Origin: Bacillus sp. HMF5848
Lineage (GTDB): Bacteria; Bacillota; Bacilli; Bacillales; HMF5848
Direction: 5' to 3'
Assembly (NCBI RefSeq): GCF_003944835.1
Contig: NZ_RWIV01000001.1
Coordinates: 3,833,501 to 3,897,500 of the forward strand
Length of the DNA stretch: 64,000 nucleotides
The position numbers and the translations under genes are program-made. Below are positions 35,878 to 45,570 of this stretch, piece by piece. Position 1 is the first letter of the stretch. Each line of letters starts with the position of its first letter. The notes under the pieces were generated by a model. It had not been told where the DNA came from and did no database searches. It was given only the letters and a program-made list of their open reading frames with translations.

Positions 35878-36209
35878 TCTTCTATCACCTGCCGTTTTCT
35901 ATGTTGATAATAGACTATGGCTGGTAACATCAAGGTAACTAGCACTTGGAGAAGTATAAACATAACGGGCACTTGGAGGTACGTCACAACTCCAATTGCG
36001 ATAATGGCTAATGCTACACCCCAAAACATAAGTAGCTCTTTGTACAATCTTTTACGAATAACTTGCTCATTTTGTTTCACTTTTTCTTCAAACCATTTTA
36101 TATCGGGAGTGTAGACCGGAAATTGCTCTTCCAACTCATCAAAGCCCTTTTTAATCTGCGTAATCGTCTTATCATCATTTAGCTGGTACACGTTTTTCTT
36201 GTTGTTCAT
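35874..36209 (-). CDS. Probable anti-sigma factor, YxlC-like
   Basis: A 111-aa protein: soluble N-terminus (DKTITQIKKGFDELEEQF) followed by two membrane spans (about 62-82 and 84-101) and a basic tail. It overlaps the sigma factor gene by 35 bases, the usual coupling of ECF sigma and anti-sigma. YxlC is the main negative regulator of SigY in B. subtilis; length and topology fit. Confidence 0.78.
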   Translation of the reverse strand: MNNKKNVYQLNDDKTITQIKKGFDELEEQFPVYTPDIKWFEEKVKQNEQVIRKRLYKELLMFWGVALAIIAIGVVTYLQVPVMFILLQVLVTLMLPAIVYYQHRKRQVIEE

Positions 36210-36720
36210 CCGCCTTCAACTCCTTTCTCACTGATGCGAGTCCATTATGCACTCTTGATTTGACAGTCCCTTGCGGAATATGAAGCATTTGTGCAATTTC
36301 TTCATACTCATAGCCATAATAATGCTTTAAAATAATAGGAATTCTCACGGTATCAGGCAAATGGCTCAATGCTGTTAAAGCATCGTTCCACTCTTCATTT
36401 CGACTTTCGACTTGCCACTTCATCTTTCTAAAAGCTTGCTCAAACCAACTTTTCTCTCGCTTTTTCTTACGTGTATAATCAATATATAAGTTCGTGGCTA
36501 TCGATATAAGCCAGGAGGAAAATTTTGATTTGCCGTTATATAGCTTTATTTTTTCCATGCATTTCACCATCGTATCCTGTGCGATGTCCTCTGATAGCTC
36601 AGGTGACATCGTAAGCTTCATAAGATACTTGACTAAAAATGAATAATTGTTATGAAATAACATCGCAAACGCTGCTGAATCTCCTCTTTTAGCACTTTCG
36701 ACTAACTCTTGTTCATCCAT
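36175..36720 (-). CDS. sigY: ECF RNA polymerase sigma factor, SigY-like
   Basis: A 181-aa sigma-70 family protein with region 2 at about 20-85 (AMLFHNNYSFLVKYLMKLTM, SEDIAQDTMVKCMEKI, SSWLISIATNLYIDYTRKKK) and region 4 at about 115-165 (LSHLPDTVRIPIILKHYYGY, MLHIPQGTVKSRVHNGLAS). Regions 1 and 3 are absent, as expected for ECF. ATG at 36720 behind AAGGGGGC. It heads a five-gene operon with YxlC/D/E-like proteins and YbjQ. An ECF-type promoter lies 62 bases upstream, so it probably regulates itself. Confidence 0.9.
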   Translation of the reverse strand: MDEQELVESAKRGDSAAFAMLFHNNYSFLVKYLMKLTMSPELSEDIAQDTMVKCMEKIKLYNGKSKFSSWLISIATNLYIDYTRKKKREKSWFEQAFRKMKWQVESRNEEWNDALTALSHLPDTVRIPIILKHYYGYEYEEIAQMLHIPQGTVKSRVHNGLASVRKELKADEQQEKRVPAK

Positions 36721-36781
36721 TTAATGACTCGCCCCCTTTTCTGTGGCGCTTTGCTTACATGTATTTGATTTTCGACTATAT

Positions 36782-36807
36782 GACGCTGATGCTCCTAGAA
36801 ACGTTCA
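36782..36807 (-). promoter_or_regulatory. ECF-type (probable SigY) promoter
   Basis: On the minus strand TGAACG, 16 bases, CGTC (36803-36807 for TGAAC, 36782-36785 for CGTC). This matches the ECF pattern of an AAC -35 and CGT -10 and lies just ahead of the sigma gene, as in the autoregulated B. subtilis sigY promoter. Confidence 0.78.
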
Positions 36808-36940
36808 TCTATTTTTAAAAAAATTTAATAATAGTTCAATTTTATTTTAATATGCAAAAAATTCATAGTGATGTGTAGTTCACTCGTATGGTAAAATATT
36901 ACTACATATATATCTACATCTCGAAAGCGAGGGTAATACT

Positions 36941-37294
36941 ATGCAAGTATCTGTTACATCATCCTTAAATGCATATTCACAAACCCTTCAAAGCTCATTG
37001 CTAGGCCGCTCGAACTTAAAGGCCATGCAAGAGACGTATCAGGCATTTTTAGAAACTAAGCCTACTCAAGTATATGATCCTGAAGTAAAAGCTAGTATGA
37101 TTCCCGATCTACAGCACATTAAAGGGCCGCGTAGTCCATATGAGCACATCGTACGTGAGCTTACATTACCTATGGGAACCTTTTCAGACCCTATTATTCC
37201 TCCAAAGGTTGTTAAAGAAGCTATTCAAAAATATAAAGACATTATGACAATGATGACGCAAGGACCTTCGTCACGCATGCAGATGAAAGCGTAA
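36941..37294 (+). CDS. Conserved-looking small protein of unknown function
   Basis: A 117-aa protein without signal peptide or membrane span, not recognised. It has a Ser/Gln-rich N-terminus (SVTSSLNAYSQTLQSSLLG) and a basic, Met-rich C-terminus (MTMMTQGPSSRMQMKA). The ATG at 36941 has GAGGG 8 bases upstream and a terminator hairpin follows the stop, which together support a real single-gene unit. It is divergent from the sigY operon. Confidence 0.7.
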   Translation: MQVSVTSSLNAYSQTLQSSLLGRSNLKAMQETYQAFLETKPTQVYDPEVKASMIPDLQHIKGPRSPYEHIVRELTLPMGTFSDPIIPPKVVKEAIQKYKDIMTMMTQGPSSRMQMKA

Positions 37295-37295
37295 A

Positions 37296-37332
37296 CCACT
37301 TATGGATTGAACACCCGTAAGTGATTTTTTAT
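37296..37332 (+). terminator. Terminator after small gene 36941-37294
   Basis: Stem CACTTA-GG/CC-TAAGTG (one mismatched pair) with T6 on the plus strand, 2 bases past the stop codon. Confidence 0.8.
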
Positions 37333-37363
37333 GTACACGGCACTATAATCTGAGAGCGCAATA

Positions 37364-37392
37364 AAGCCACCTTACTATTACGAAGGTGGCTT
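37364..37392 (-). terminator. Terminator of chemoreceptor gene
   Basis: Perfect stem AAGCCACCTT/AAGGTGGCTT with a 9-nt loop, 7 bases past the stop codon on the minus strand. The T tract after it is short. Confidence 0.8.
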
Positions 37393-37399
37393 GTAAGAA

Positions 37400-39133
37400 T
37401 TATAGATGAAACTTGTTTATTTCATTTTTCAATCCTGTTATCAAATCATTTAATTCGGTTGCTGAATCTGACACGACCGTAATAGCGTTTAATTGCTCGT
37501 CAATACTAGATGTGATTTGTTCAGTAGACGCTGCAGACTCCTCACTTACGGCTGCTATATTTTCAACAGCAACAACAACATTATCCTTCGAGGACACTAG
37601 AATTTGAATATTTTCATCTACCTCTTTGATAACTGTTGCCATTTGTTTAATGGCATTTGCAATCAGCTCAAATGAATCCTCTGTTTGTGACACGGCCTGC
37701 ACTTGTTCTTTCGCTAATTCTTTTGTTTTTTCCATTTCTACAAAAGCTTTATCTGATTCGTCAATAATATTTGAAATCGTTTGACGAACTTTTTCCGTTG
37801 CGTCAGATGTTTGTTCAGCTAGCTTTCTTACTTCACTAGCTACAACCGCAAAGCCTTTTCCTTGTTCACCTGCACGCGCTGCTTCAATAGATGCATTTAA
37901 CGCCAGTAGATTTGTTTGATTCGAAATATCATTGATCGTCGCAATAATAGACTCAATTTCTCTCACTCTAGTAGATAGTGATTCTATCACTTCACGTGCT
38001 TGTTGAACGGAATGATCTGTTTCAGTAGATTTAGATTTTAGCGTGTTGACACTTTCTAATCCAGTTTTATTAGAACGTTCTACCTCGTTCGATCCTTCCC
38101 TTAAAATAAGTGTCTTTTCTGATAGCACTTGAATTTGTTGTGATAGTACTAACGTATTGCGGTTCGTATCATCTGCATCACTAGCCTGCTGAATAGCACC
38201 TTTTGATATATCTTCAATTGCTCTTCCAATTTCTTCACTAGATGCGGTCGTTTCTTCTGCCACAGCACTTAAGTTTTGTGATGTACTTGTAATGTCACCG
38301 ATAGAATGCTGTACCTTTCCAATTAAGGATTGCAAGTTATGCACCATCGTGTTAAATCCATTTATTAATTGGCCAATTTCATCTTTACGTTTATGAGTTA
38401 GTAGCTCTACTGATAAATTTCCTGCTGCTACTTCTTTCACTTGTGTGGTAATTGCATTAATCGGATTAGAGATGTTTCTAGATAATAGGTAGGATATTGT
38501 ACCGCCCAAGATGATAGCTGCTATTAGCGTAATTGCCAAGTACTTTAGCACTTCATTTGCACCTTGATTAAAGTCCATTTTGTACGTTCCGGCAGAAATA
38601 ACCCAGCCCCAATGTGGATCAATTTCACTGTACGTAATTTTCTCTGCCACTTTATCTGGATTATTCGGTAAAGCCCATTTATACGTCACATAGCCGCCAC
38701 CAGATTGCGCTAATTCAATTTGCTTTTGAGCAAATAGTTGTCCATCAACGTCTTGAATATCCCATACACTTTGGCCTTCAATAGAAGGATGTGCTACTTC
38801 CACCCCTTCTACACTATACACGAAGAAGTAACCGTTCTCTCCTAAGTCAACAGGACTCGAAATCTCGCGCTTCCCCTCACTGTCCATTTTCCCAATAAGG
38901 TACACCTTAACTTGCTCTTGCGCCTCTTCTAACGAGATATTCCCTGACTCTACTTGCTGATTCATAGAGTCAATTAGCTGGATAGCCATTTCTACACCAT
39001 TTTTTAACGTCTTATCACCAAGATCATCTAGGTTACTTTTTGCTATAAAAAAACCGACTGTCCCAATAATTAAACTTGGGATAATTAATAGCAACAACAT
39101 GTATGATATTAGCTTATAGCGAATACTCCTCAT
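37400..39133 (-). CDS. Methyl-accepting chemotaxis protein with Cache sensor
   Basis: A 577-aa transmembrane chemoreceptor. TM1 about 9-29; extracellular Cache domain about 35-180 ([52 protein letters not shown]), a single-Cache type often seen with small organic ligands; TM2 about 190-210; HAMP about 212-265; then the cytoplasmic signalling coiled coil with the hairpin tip [20 protein letters not shown] followed by [18 protein letters not shown] at 39133 behind TAGGAGG. It stands alone between its own terminator and an intergenic repeat array. The ligand cannot be told from sequence. Confidence 0.95.
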   Translation of the reverse strand: MRSIRYKLISYMLLLLIIPSLIIGTVGFFIAKSNLDDLGDKTLKNGVEMAIQLIDSMNQQVESGNISLEEAQEQVKVYLIGKMDSEGKREISSPVDLGENGYFFVYSVEGVEVAHPSIEGQSVWDIQDVDGQLFAQKQIELAQSGGGYVTYKWALPNNPDKVAEKITYSEIDPHWGWVISAGTYKMDFNQGANEVLKYLAITLIAAIILGGTISYLLSRNISNPINAITTQVKEVAAGNLSVELLTHKRKDEIGQLINGFNTMVHNLQSLIGKVQHSIGDITSTSQNLSAVAEETTASSEEIGRAIEDISKGAIQQASDADDTNRNTLVLSQQIQVLSEKTLILREGSNEVERSNKTGLESVNTLKSKSTETDHSVQQAREVIESLSTRVREIESIIATINDISNQTNLLALNASIEAARAGEQGKGFAVVASEVRKLAEQTSDATEKVRQTISNIIDESDKAFVEMEKTKELAKEQVQAVSQTEDSFELIANAIKQMATVIKEVDENIQILVSSKDNVVVAVENIAAVSEESAASTEQITSSIDEQLNAITVVSDSATELNDLITGLKNEINKFHL

Positions 39134-39409
39134 ACTCTACCTCCTAGTAATTTGTTATGTATGTGAATTAAAAAAATACAGATTATCTTAGATGTCTGAA
39201 TTTGTCGATTATTGTCTAATTATACCGTAATAGTCCCTCTTTCCACAATGAGAAATCATGGCTATTTTTTGAGATGAGAAGAAGGTAGTTTCTTACAGGA
39301 GATTACGCTGAAAGCTGTTTCAGTTTGAATTCAATCTGACAGATACGCTAGGATTCTAATAGATGATTCGGAATAGTGTAAGGTGCTCGCCTAATGGCTC
39401 GGTGTTCCA

Positions 39410-39537
39410 TTTCTACCACTTTCGTGTCGATTATCTACCGGTTCTATGTCGAATATCTACCACTTCCATGTCGATTATCTACCGGTTCCATGTCGATTAT
39501 CTACCACTTCTATGTCGATGTTCACCAAGTTGACATA
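39410..39537. repeat. 22-bp tandem array, locus C
   Basis: Units start at 39426, 39448, 39470, 39492 and 39514, each exactly 22 bases apart, alternating TACCGGTTC and TACCACTTC variants. The last unit is GTCGATGTTCACCAAGTTG followed by ACATA, identical to the ends of loci A and B and in the same orientation. Confidence 0.92.
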
Positions 39538-39596
39538 TTTCCGCAGTGGATCGAGCCACTCCATAAAACCTTTGATCAGAAGTTGATTTACATAAA

Positions 39597-39630
39597 AATA
39601 ACCCTTGGCAGCTTTACACCAAGGGTTATT
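39597..39630 (-). terminator. Terminator of galU-ugd operon
   Basis: Perfect 12-bp stem AATAACCCTTGG/CCAAGGGTTATT with a 10-nt loop, 4 bases past the ugd stop; the minus-strand flank after it is TTTTATG. Confidence 0.88.
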
Positions 39631-39634
39631 ACAT

Positions 39635-40963
39635 TTATATTTTATTGTCCACTAGTAAGCTACCAGCCTGACGTCGACCAATTGACACATATTGAATTGG
39701 AAGAGCATCTGCATCTTCAAGCGTGTAACAATTACGCCCGTCTAGTAAAAGAGGTGTGTTCATCCAGTCTATATACCAGCTTAGTGGTATACTGCGAATT
39801 TCATCCCACTCTGTAACGAGGAACGTTGCTTCCGCTTCACGTACGCATGATTCTACATCGCCTGCATAGGAAACGCGCGAACCAAGTACCACTCTTGCTT
39901 TTTCCATAGCGATTGGATCATACACAACTACGTGAGCGCCTGCATCTACTAATTTTCCAATAAGAACGAATGATGCTGCTTCACGAATATCATCTGTATT
40001 TGGTTTAAACGCTAAGCCAAGAACAGCCACTTTTTTACCTTCAAAGCTACCGACAATCTCAACAGCTTTTTTAAAAAGCAAAGCTTGTTGGGCGTTATTA
40101 ACGCGAATGACTGATTCAAGAAGTTCAAATTTATGTTGGACATTCCCAGCTATTTGCACGAGTGCCTTCGTATCCTTCGGGAAGCATGAGCCACCATAGC
40201 CAATGCCCGCTCGTAAAAACTGGTTGCCAATGCGGCTATCTTGTCCGATCCCGTTGGCAACATCCTCGATGTTTGCGCCAACCTTTTCACATATGTTTGC
40301 TATCTCATTAATAAAACTTATTTTTGTTGCCAAAAAGGCGTTTGCAGCATACTTAATCATTTCCGCACTACGGATATCCGATTTAACAATAGGGAGACCG
40401 AGTGGCTCGAAAATTGATGCAACTTGGTCCGCTACATGCGGAGTATCTGCACCGATCACAATACGATCTCCATGAAACGTGTCATAGATTGCTGAGCCCT
40501 CGCGTAAGAATTCTGGGTTACTAGCAACTTCTACTTTTACATTAGCTGGTTTGTATTCATGTAGTATTGCGCGAACACGATCATTTGTGCCAACTGGTAC
40601 CGTACTTTTTGTTACAACGATTGTGTCGTGCTGTAATGATGTTGCGATGTCTTGTGCCGCTTGCTCAACATACGTTAAGTTCGCAGAACCGTCCTCACGC
40701 TCAGGTGTCCCAACAGCGATGAAAATCACATCAGCGGATGCATACACATCCTGGTAGTTTGCTGTAAAAGACAGACACCCCGCTTCCATGTTTTTTTTCA
40801 TTAGTTCTTCAAGACCCGGCTCATAAATTGGTGACTGCCCAAGCTGAAGTAATTCAATTTTTGATTCATCTATATCAATACAAGTAACGTGGTGACCAAT
40901 ATCCGCTAAGCATACGCCCGTTACGAGCCCCACGTACCCTGTACCTTTTACAGCAATCTTCAC
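39635..40963 (-). CDS. ugd: UDP-glucose 6-dehydrogenase, copy 2
   Basis: A 442-aa paralogue of the enzyme at 8886-10220, making UDP-glucuronate. It has GTGYVGLVTGVCLADIGH, GTPEREDGSANL, STVPVGTND, NPEFLREGSAI and catalytic GGSCFPKDTKAL; the two proteins are similar over their whole length. The start is GTG at 40963 with AAGGGAG 9 bases upstream. It lies 24 bases after galU, whose product supplies its substrate, so this pair is a self-contained UDP-glucuronate operon, as in tuaD-type cell wall pathways. Confidence 0.95.
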   Translation of the reverse strand: MKIAVKGTGYVGLVTGVCLADIGHHVTCIDIDESKIELLQLGQSPIYEPGLEELMKKNMEAGCLSFTANYQDVYASADVIFIAVGTPEREDGSANLTYVEQAAQDIATSLQHDTIVVTKSTVPVGTNDRVRAILHEYKPANVKVEVASNPEFLREGSAIYDTFHGDRIVIGADTPHVADQVASIFEPLGLPIVKSDIRSAEMIKYAANAFLATKISFINEIANICEKVGANIEDVANGIGQDSRIGNQFLRAGIGYGGSCFPKDTKALVQIAGNVQHKFELLESVIRVNNAQQALLFKKAVEIVGSFEGKKVAVLGLAFKPNTDDIREAASFVLIGKLVDAGAHVVVYDPIAMEKARVVLGSRVSYAGDVESCVREAEATFLVTEWDEIRSIPLSWYIDWMNTPLLLDGRNCYTLEDADALPIQYVSIGRRQAGSLLVDNKI

Positions 40964-40987
40964 TATTTACAACTCCCTTGTAAGGAA

Positions 40988-41866
40988 CTAGTTTTTATTA
41001 ACAGTCGTTAAGCTTCGCAAATACGTTAATAAGTCCTCTCGTATTTCCTCACGCTGTAAAGCAAAGTCAACTGTCGCCTTGATAAAACCAAGCTTATCTC
41101 CTACATCATAGCGGTCACCTTCGAAGTAGTGAGCGACAACGGCTTGCATGTTTGTTAACGTGCGAATAGCGTCTGTTAGTTGAATTTCTCCTCCTGCTCC
41201 TTCTGGTTGATTTGCTAAAATATCAAAGATTTCTGGGCGTAAAATATATCGACCCATAATGGCAAGATTGGACGGTGCCATATCAACAGCTGGTTTTTCC
41301 ACTAACGTTTCTACTTGGTACACACCTGGCTCTACTTCTGTACGCGGGCTTACAATTCCGTACTTATTTACATCTTCTCTGGCAACCTCTTGAACGCCAA
41401 CAACCGAGCAATTATAGCGATCATATACGTTCATAAGCTGTTTCAAGCAAGGCGTCTTTGATTGAACGATATCATCACCTAGCATAACCGCAAAAGGTTC
41501 ATTTCCTATAAAACGACGTGCACAGTAAATCGCATGACCTAGTCCTTTTGGCTCTTTTTGACGAATGTAATGAATGTTAGCTAAGTTCGCTATATCTTGA
41601 ATTTCAGCAAGCTTATCCCATTTTTCCTTCTTCGCTAATGTTTCTTCAAGTTCATATGATTTATCAAAATGGTCTTCGATAGCACGCTTGCCTCGACCAC
41701 TAATAATTAGAATATCCTCAATACCTGATGCAACCGCCTCTTCAATTATGTATTGAATAGTCGGTTTATCTACGATTGGTAACATTTCTTTCGGCTGTGC
41801 TTTTGTGGCGGGTAGAAATCTCGTTCCAAGCCCTGCCGCTGGAATTATCGCTTTACGTATTCTCAA
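40988..41866 (-). CDS. galU: UTP-glucose-1-phosphate uridylyltransferase
   Basis: Makes UDP-glucose from UTP and glucose-1-phosphate. The 292-aa protein shows [73 protein letters not shown] and GEIQLTDAI, all typical of GalU/GtaB. The start is a TTG at 41866 with GGAGAAA 9 bases upstream; no better start exists. It has its own promoter and is followed by ugd copy 2. Confidence 0.96.
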   Translation of the reverse strand: MRIRKAIIPAAGLGTRFLPATKAQPKEMLPIVDKPTIQYIIEEAVASGIEDILIISGRGKRAIEDHFDKSYELEETLAKKEKWDKLAEIQDIANLANIHYIRQKEPKGLGHAIYCARRFIGNEPFAVMLGDDIVQSKTPCLKQLMNVYDRYNCSVVGVQEVAREDVNKYGIVSPRTEVEPGVYQVETLVEKPAVDMAPSNLAIMGRYILRPEIFDILANQPEGAGGEIQLTDAIRTLTNMQAVVAHYFEGDRYDVGDKLGFIKATVDFALQREEIREDLLTYLRSLTTVNKN

Positions 41867-41910
41867 CCTAATTTCTCCTTTCCACTAACGCAACTCTTTC
41901 TTCTTATTCT

Positions 41911-41938
41911 ATTATAATGTTGTCTTACAAATTAACAA
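41911..41938 (-). promoter_or_regulatory. Sigma-A promoter of galU-ugd
   Basis: On the minus strand TTGTTA (41933-41938), 16-base spacer, TATAAT (41911-41916), about 45 bases ahead of the TTG start. Confidence 0.72.
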
Positions 41939-42050
41939 CTATTTGGTAAAATCTTTGTAAAAATTGTTACGCTTTTGCGCCGCAACCCTTTGTCTGTATC
42001 TCTCTTGTATGCAAGCCTTTTTGATTTAGCCTACCTACATCTACTTAAAG

Positions 42051-42899
42051 CTAAGCATTCACCTGACCTAATACACCGTTTGTAGCGGTCATTGCAATAA
42101 TAACAGTGGCCCACATTAATTTATAGGCAGTGACAATATCATCACATGTGAAACAAATTGTTTTTGGATTTATAAGCTCGACCTGTGGAATCGTTGTAGT
42201 CATGAGTGCTTGGTTCGAACCTTTAAATTGAATTTCAAACGTAATCGGGCCTTCTACTACACTTGGTTCCATTGTAGCTACTTTTTCGACCGCTAGCTTA
42301 GCTTTTTCACGAATAATCTCTTGCGCTTTTACAGGATGCAATAATTCGGCTGCAAAACGATCGACACCACGCTTGACGACCGCACCTTCTACTTGTGGCA
42401 ACGTTTCTTGCACCTCGGCCACATACGCGTCATCTCCTGAAACAAAAATGGCAGGTACACCAAACGCACCGGCAACCTTAGCGTTCATTTCTGTTTCTCC
42501 AACAACTTGTCCATTTATTTTGAATTCATTTACGCAAATACCCGCTAGCGAGTGACTTATAACCGTGCGTTCTGAGCCACCTTCGCGACCGTGATGTCCG
42601 ACGAACATAATACCAGCATAGCTTTCATCCAATCCCTCAAGCTGACACATAACACGATTGCTTCCAGACACTAGGCGTGCACGTGAGTCTAAATCTTCTA
42701 TTAAAATGTTGGACATATTGCCATGTCCATCTGCTACTACAACATCTGTCGCACCACCTTCAAAGGCTCCTTCAATAGCTGCGTTCACATCCTGTGTCAT
42801 AAGCTTGCGGAAGCGTTGATACTCACTTGGTGTTTTTAGCTGCTGATTTGTAGCAACCCCTGATATACCTTCCATGTCTGCCGAAATAAATATTTTCAT
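42051..42899 (-). CDS. dppA: D-aminopeptidase DppA (M55)
   Basis: A 282-aa cytoplasmic zinc peptidase that releases N-terminal D-amino acids such as D-Ala, linked to reuse of wall peptides. Start set at the ATG at 42899 (MKIFISADMEGISGVA) behind GGGAG; the frame is open 13 codons further. It shows ADMEGISG (metal-binding Asp-x-Glu), VVADGHGNMSN, MFVGHHGREGG and SLAGICVNEFKING, the conserved M55 blocks. Unlike B. subtilis it is not followed by dpp transport genes; it stands alone between galU and a plus-strand gene. Confidence 0.94.
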   Translation of the reverse strand: MKIFISADMEGISGVATNQQLKTPSEYQRFRKLMTQDVNAAIEGAFEGGATDVVVADGHGNMSNILIEDLDSRARLVSGSNRVMCQLEGLDESYAGIMFVGHHGREGGSERTVISHSLAGICVNEFKINGQVVGETEMNAKVAGAFGVPAIFVSGDDAYVAEVQETLPQVEGAVVKRGVDRFAAELLHPVKAQEIIREKAKLAVEKVATMEPSVVEGPITFEIQFKGSNQALMTTTIPQVELINPKTICFTCDDIVTAYKLMWATVIIAMTATNGVLGQVNA

Positions 42900-43028
42900 A
42901 ATAAAGTAATCTCCCATCTTTAACAGTATAATTATCATTATATTCTAAATATATTTTAAAATAAATGGGATATCTCCCACGTATTTTGGTTATACTGCCA
43001 ATTATCAAAGCGAGGAAGGATTATTGAT

Positions 43029-43439
43029 TTGATTACTATTTTGGAACATATTGCTGACTTTATAAACGCGAGTCACAACTTTATATTAAACTTATCAAAT
43101 TCTACGCTTCAATTATCCGATAAGGAATTGCACTTTTGGGTGATTGGTATAGGAAGTATTGTATTTTTTATTATCGTAGATTTACTTTTTCGGTATATTG
43201 CTAAATGGACTGTAACCGCTCTTTCTTTTATTTACGCGTTTACTGTTGTTTTTTTTCTAGTTATCGTAATTGAAATTGAACAAGGTATAACAAATAATGG
43301 AAATGTAGAAGTGCTTGACGCTGCTCTTGGTTTAGCTGGATTTCTAGCTTTTTTCATACTCTATGTGTTTGCGAAAGGATTATACATATTCAGTCAAAGA
43401 ATAATAGATAAGGTTCATGAGAAGAAGTATTTTAATTAA
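43029..43439 (+). CDS. Small integral membrane protein, unknown
   Basis: A 136-aa protein with three hydrophobic spans (about 37-57, 62-84 and 98-120). The start is TTG at 43029, with GAGGAAGGA 10 bases upstream; no ATG is available early in the frame. No domain recognised. It lies between dppA (divergent) and an SLH protein (convergent), sharing the terminator at 43458-43481. Confidence 0.7.
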   Translation: MITILEHIADFINASHNFILNLSNSTLQLSDKELHFWVIGIGSIVFFIIVDLLFRYIAKWTVTALSFIYAFTVVFFLVIVIEIEQGITNNGNVEVLDAALGLAGFLAFFILYVFAKGLYIFSQRIIDKVHEKKYFN

Positions 43440-43457
43440 TAAAGCTCTAACGTAAAA

Positions 43458-43481
43458 AGGCGTCCTTTATAAAGGACGCCT
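43458..43481. terminator. Bidirectional terminator
   Basis: Self-complementary AGGCGTCCTTTATAAAGGAC plus GCCT, a 10-bp stem, with an A run before it and TCGTATATTT after it. It lies 10 bases from the SLH protein stop and 18 from the membrane protein stop. Confidence 0.9.
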
Positions 43482-43491
43482 CGTATATTTA

Positions 43492-45570
43492 TTACTTAAT
43501 TGAATTCATTAATTCTGCAGAAACTAAGAAGTTAGCTAAGATTTTTGCCATTTGGGCACGAGTTGTGTATCCATATGCATCAAAGCTTCCATCATCTTTT
43601 CCACCAACAATTCCTGCTTGGTAAATTGCTTCAATTGCATCTGCAGCTTCTTCCCAAGTTGAGAATGCAGCAGCATCTGTGAAGTCTGCGCTATCTTTAG
43701 ATACATCTAGTTTAGATGTGTCATAGTTTAAGAATGCAAGGGCCATAGCACGTTGCATCATGATCGCAGCTTGTGCACGAGTAATTTTTCCATAAGCATC
43801 AAATGAACCGTCATCTTTACCTTGGATAATACCAGTTTTAACAGCAGCCGCTAATTCACCGTTTTCATTGAACCACTCATCACCTTTAACATCTGTGAAT
43901 GTACCAGCCGTATATTCTTCAGATGGTAAACCAAGTGCACGAACTAATAATACTGTGAATTGAGCACGAGTCATAAGCTCTTCAGGAGCATACGTACCAT
44001 TATCTTTACCTTGAATGATTAACTTAGAAGCTAGTGGCTCAATGAATGATTCAGCCCAGCTCATGTTGTTGTCAACATCAGGGAATGTTTTGTTATTTTC
44101 AATTACTGTGTATTTAGAGTTTGTTAATGATTTGATAGTAGCTTCTTTCCCGTTGAATAGAGTAGGAATTGCAACTAGGTCTCCATCATCTTCAATACGA
44201 ACAGCTACAGAGTTGTTGCTGTTGAAATCTTTTTTACCAGCAATTTTACGCTCAACATATGTTGAGAAGCGGTCAATGTGCTTTGTTTTGTCGCCTGAGC
44301 TTACTTCAACAGAGAACTCAATTACGTCTGATACGATAGCAGCTGTTTTGTTTTTCTTAGTCGCTTCTGTTACAGCTGTATCAGTCGCTTCCACTACGCT
44401 TACAGAAATGTTAATTTCAATATCTGTTTCAGCAACACCTAGTGATTGTGCTAGTTCAGTTAATTTTTCTTTAATTTCCTTTACAGGAAGTGTGTAAGAA
44501 GCACCGTTAGATTCAACAGCTACTTTTGCATTTTTGTTTTTCTTAGACGCTTCTGTAAATAGATTTACAGGAAGAACAGCCTTAGCCACTTCACCAGCTT
44601 TAGCTTCTACTTTTAATGCTACAGTTGATTTTGTAGCATCAATGTTTTTAACAAGGTCAGCTACTTTTTCAGCTTTAATTTTAGAAACTGCTACGATTTT
44701 ACCTTGTGCATTTGGTTGTGTAATTTTTTCAATAGCATCAACTGGCACGTCAACTCTATCTGGTGCTGGAGTTGGAGCAGGTGCCGGCGCTGGGCTTGGA
44801 CTCGGGCTTGGTGATGGGCTTGGAGTTGGATCTGGATCAACAACCGGAGCTTCCTCTTCACCTTGCACTTCTTGTAATGCTTTAATTAACGTGTTACGAA
44901 CTTCACGATCTTCCGTGTCATACGTATCTGATAGCTCAACCATCACTAAAAGAGTCTCAAATTGATCGAGCATTGCTACGAACTTGTCAGAGATACCATG
45001 CTCATCTTCTGTATCTTTGATAGCATTGTATAATTCCCAGTAAATCTCTGTTTCAGCCGCAGTATCAACATCAAGATTACTAATAGAATCTAAGAAGTTC
45101 GATTGAACTGATGCAATGTAGTTTAATAATTTGTCCACTGTTACTTCTGGACCAAAAACTGCATCTACGTTGTCAGCTTGTGATTCTCTAAAGCTGTCAA
45201 TATTGTCATTTAAATTAAGGACGTTAGCACTAGTTAATAGTTGTAGTAAGTCAGCGAATAGGCCTTCTTTTTCTACTTGATTAGCCGTACCGTCTTTGAT
45301 AGCTCTTGCTGCATATTCGTTCCATTCTTCTTCTGTAATAGCAGCTACTCTGTCACGTGCGTCCGTTAAGATAACCTTTTCATCTTCTGATAAAACGTCG
45401 TACACGCTATCCAAGTACTCTACTAATTCTTCAATCGTGCTATACTCGTTCTCTGCAGCTACTACAACTGAAGGATGTAGTGCTACACCAGTTGCGAATA
45501 CAGGTGTAAATGCTAAACTTGTTGCAAGCATTGCTTTCATTGCTTTTGAGCTAAGTGGATACTTTTTCAT
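43492..45570 (-). CDS. SLH-domain surface protein with shared helical domain
   Basis: A 692-aa secreted protein. Signal peptide about 1-38 (ending SVVVAAE). Residues about 40-235 are a helical domain containing FRESQADNVDAVFGPEVTVD, which matches the four tandem repeats of the giant SLH protein at 46712-54799. A Pro/Ser/Ala linker follows (PSPSPSPSPAPAPAPTPAPD region, about 243-270), then an acidic alpha/beta region about 275-490 (IVAVSKIKAEKVADLVKNID), and three C-terminal SLH domains about 495-690 (DNGTYAPEELMTRAQFTVL, KDDGSFDAYGKITRAQAAI, KDDGSFDAYGYTTRAQMAK). Start ATG at 45570 behind GAGGTGAATGTG. Likely a wall-associated S-layer component. Confidence 0.88.
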   Translation of the reverse strand: MKKYPLSSKAMKAMLATSLAFTPVFATGVALHPSVVVAAENEYSTIEELVEYLDSVYDVLSEDEKVILTDARDRVAAITEEEWNEYAARAIKDGTANQVEKEGLFADLLQLLTSANVLNLNDNIDSFRESQADNVDAVFGPEVTVDKLLNYIASVQSNFLDSISNLDVDTAAETEIYWELYNAIKDTEDEHGISDKFVAMLDQFETLLVMVELSDTYDTEDREVRNTLIKALQEVQGEEEAPVVDPDPTPSPSPSPSPSPAPAPAPTPAPDRVDVPVDAIEKITQPNAQGKIVAVSKIKAEKVADLVKNIDATKSTVALKVEAKAGEVAKAVLPVNLFTEASKKNKNAKVAVESNGASYTLPVKEIKEKLTELAQSLGVAETDIEINISVSVVEATDTAVTEATKKNKTAAIVSDVIEFSVEVSSGDKTKHIDRFSTYVERKIAGKKDFNSNNSVAVRIEDDGDLVAIPTLFNGKEATIKSLTNSKYTVIENNKTFPDVDNNMSWAESFIEPLASKLIIQGKDNGTYAPEELMTRAQFTVLLVRALGLPSEEYTAGTFTDVKGDEWFNENGELAAAVKTGIIQGKDDGSFDAYGKITRAQAAIMMQRAMALAFLNYDTSKLDVSKDSADFTDAAAFSTWEEAADAIEAIYQAGIVGGKDDGSFDAYGYTTRAQMAKILANFLVSAELMNSIK

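Larger units (their letters stand above)
39134..39634. other. Intergenic region with third 22-bp array
   Basis: 500 bases upstream of the chemoreceptor and downstream of ugd copy 2. It holds the repeat array 39410-39537, the ugd terminator 39597-39630, and a TATAAT on the minus strand near 39220 that could belong to the chemoreceptor promoter (no good -35; no sigma-D box found). Nothing else is recognisable. Confidence 0.65.
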
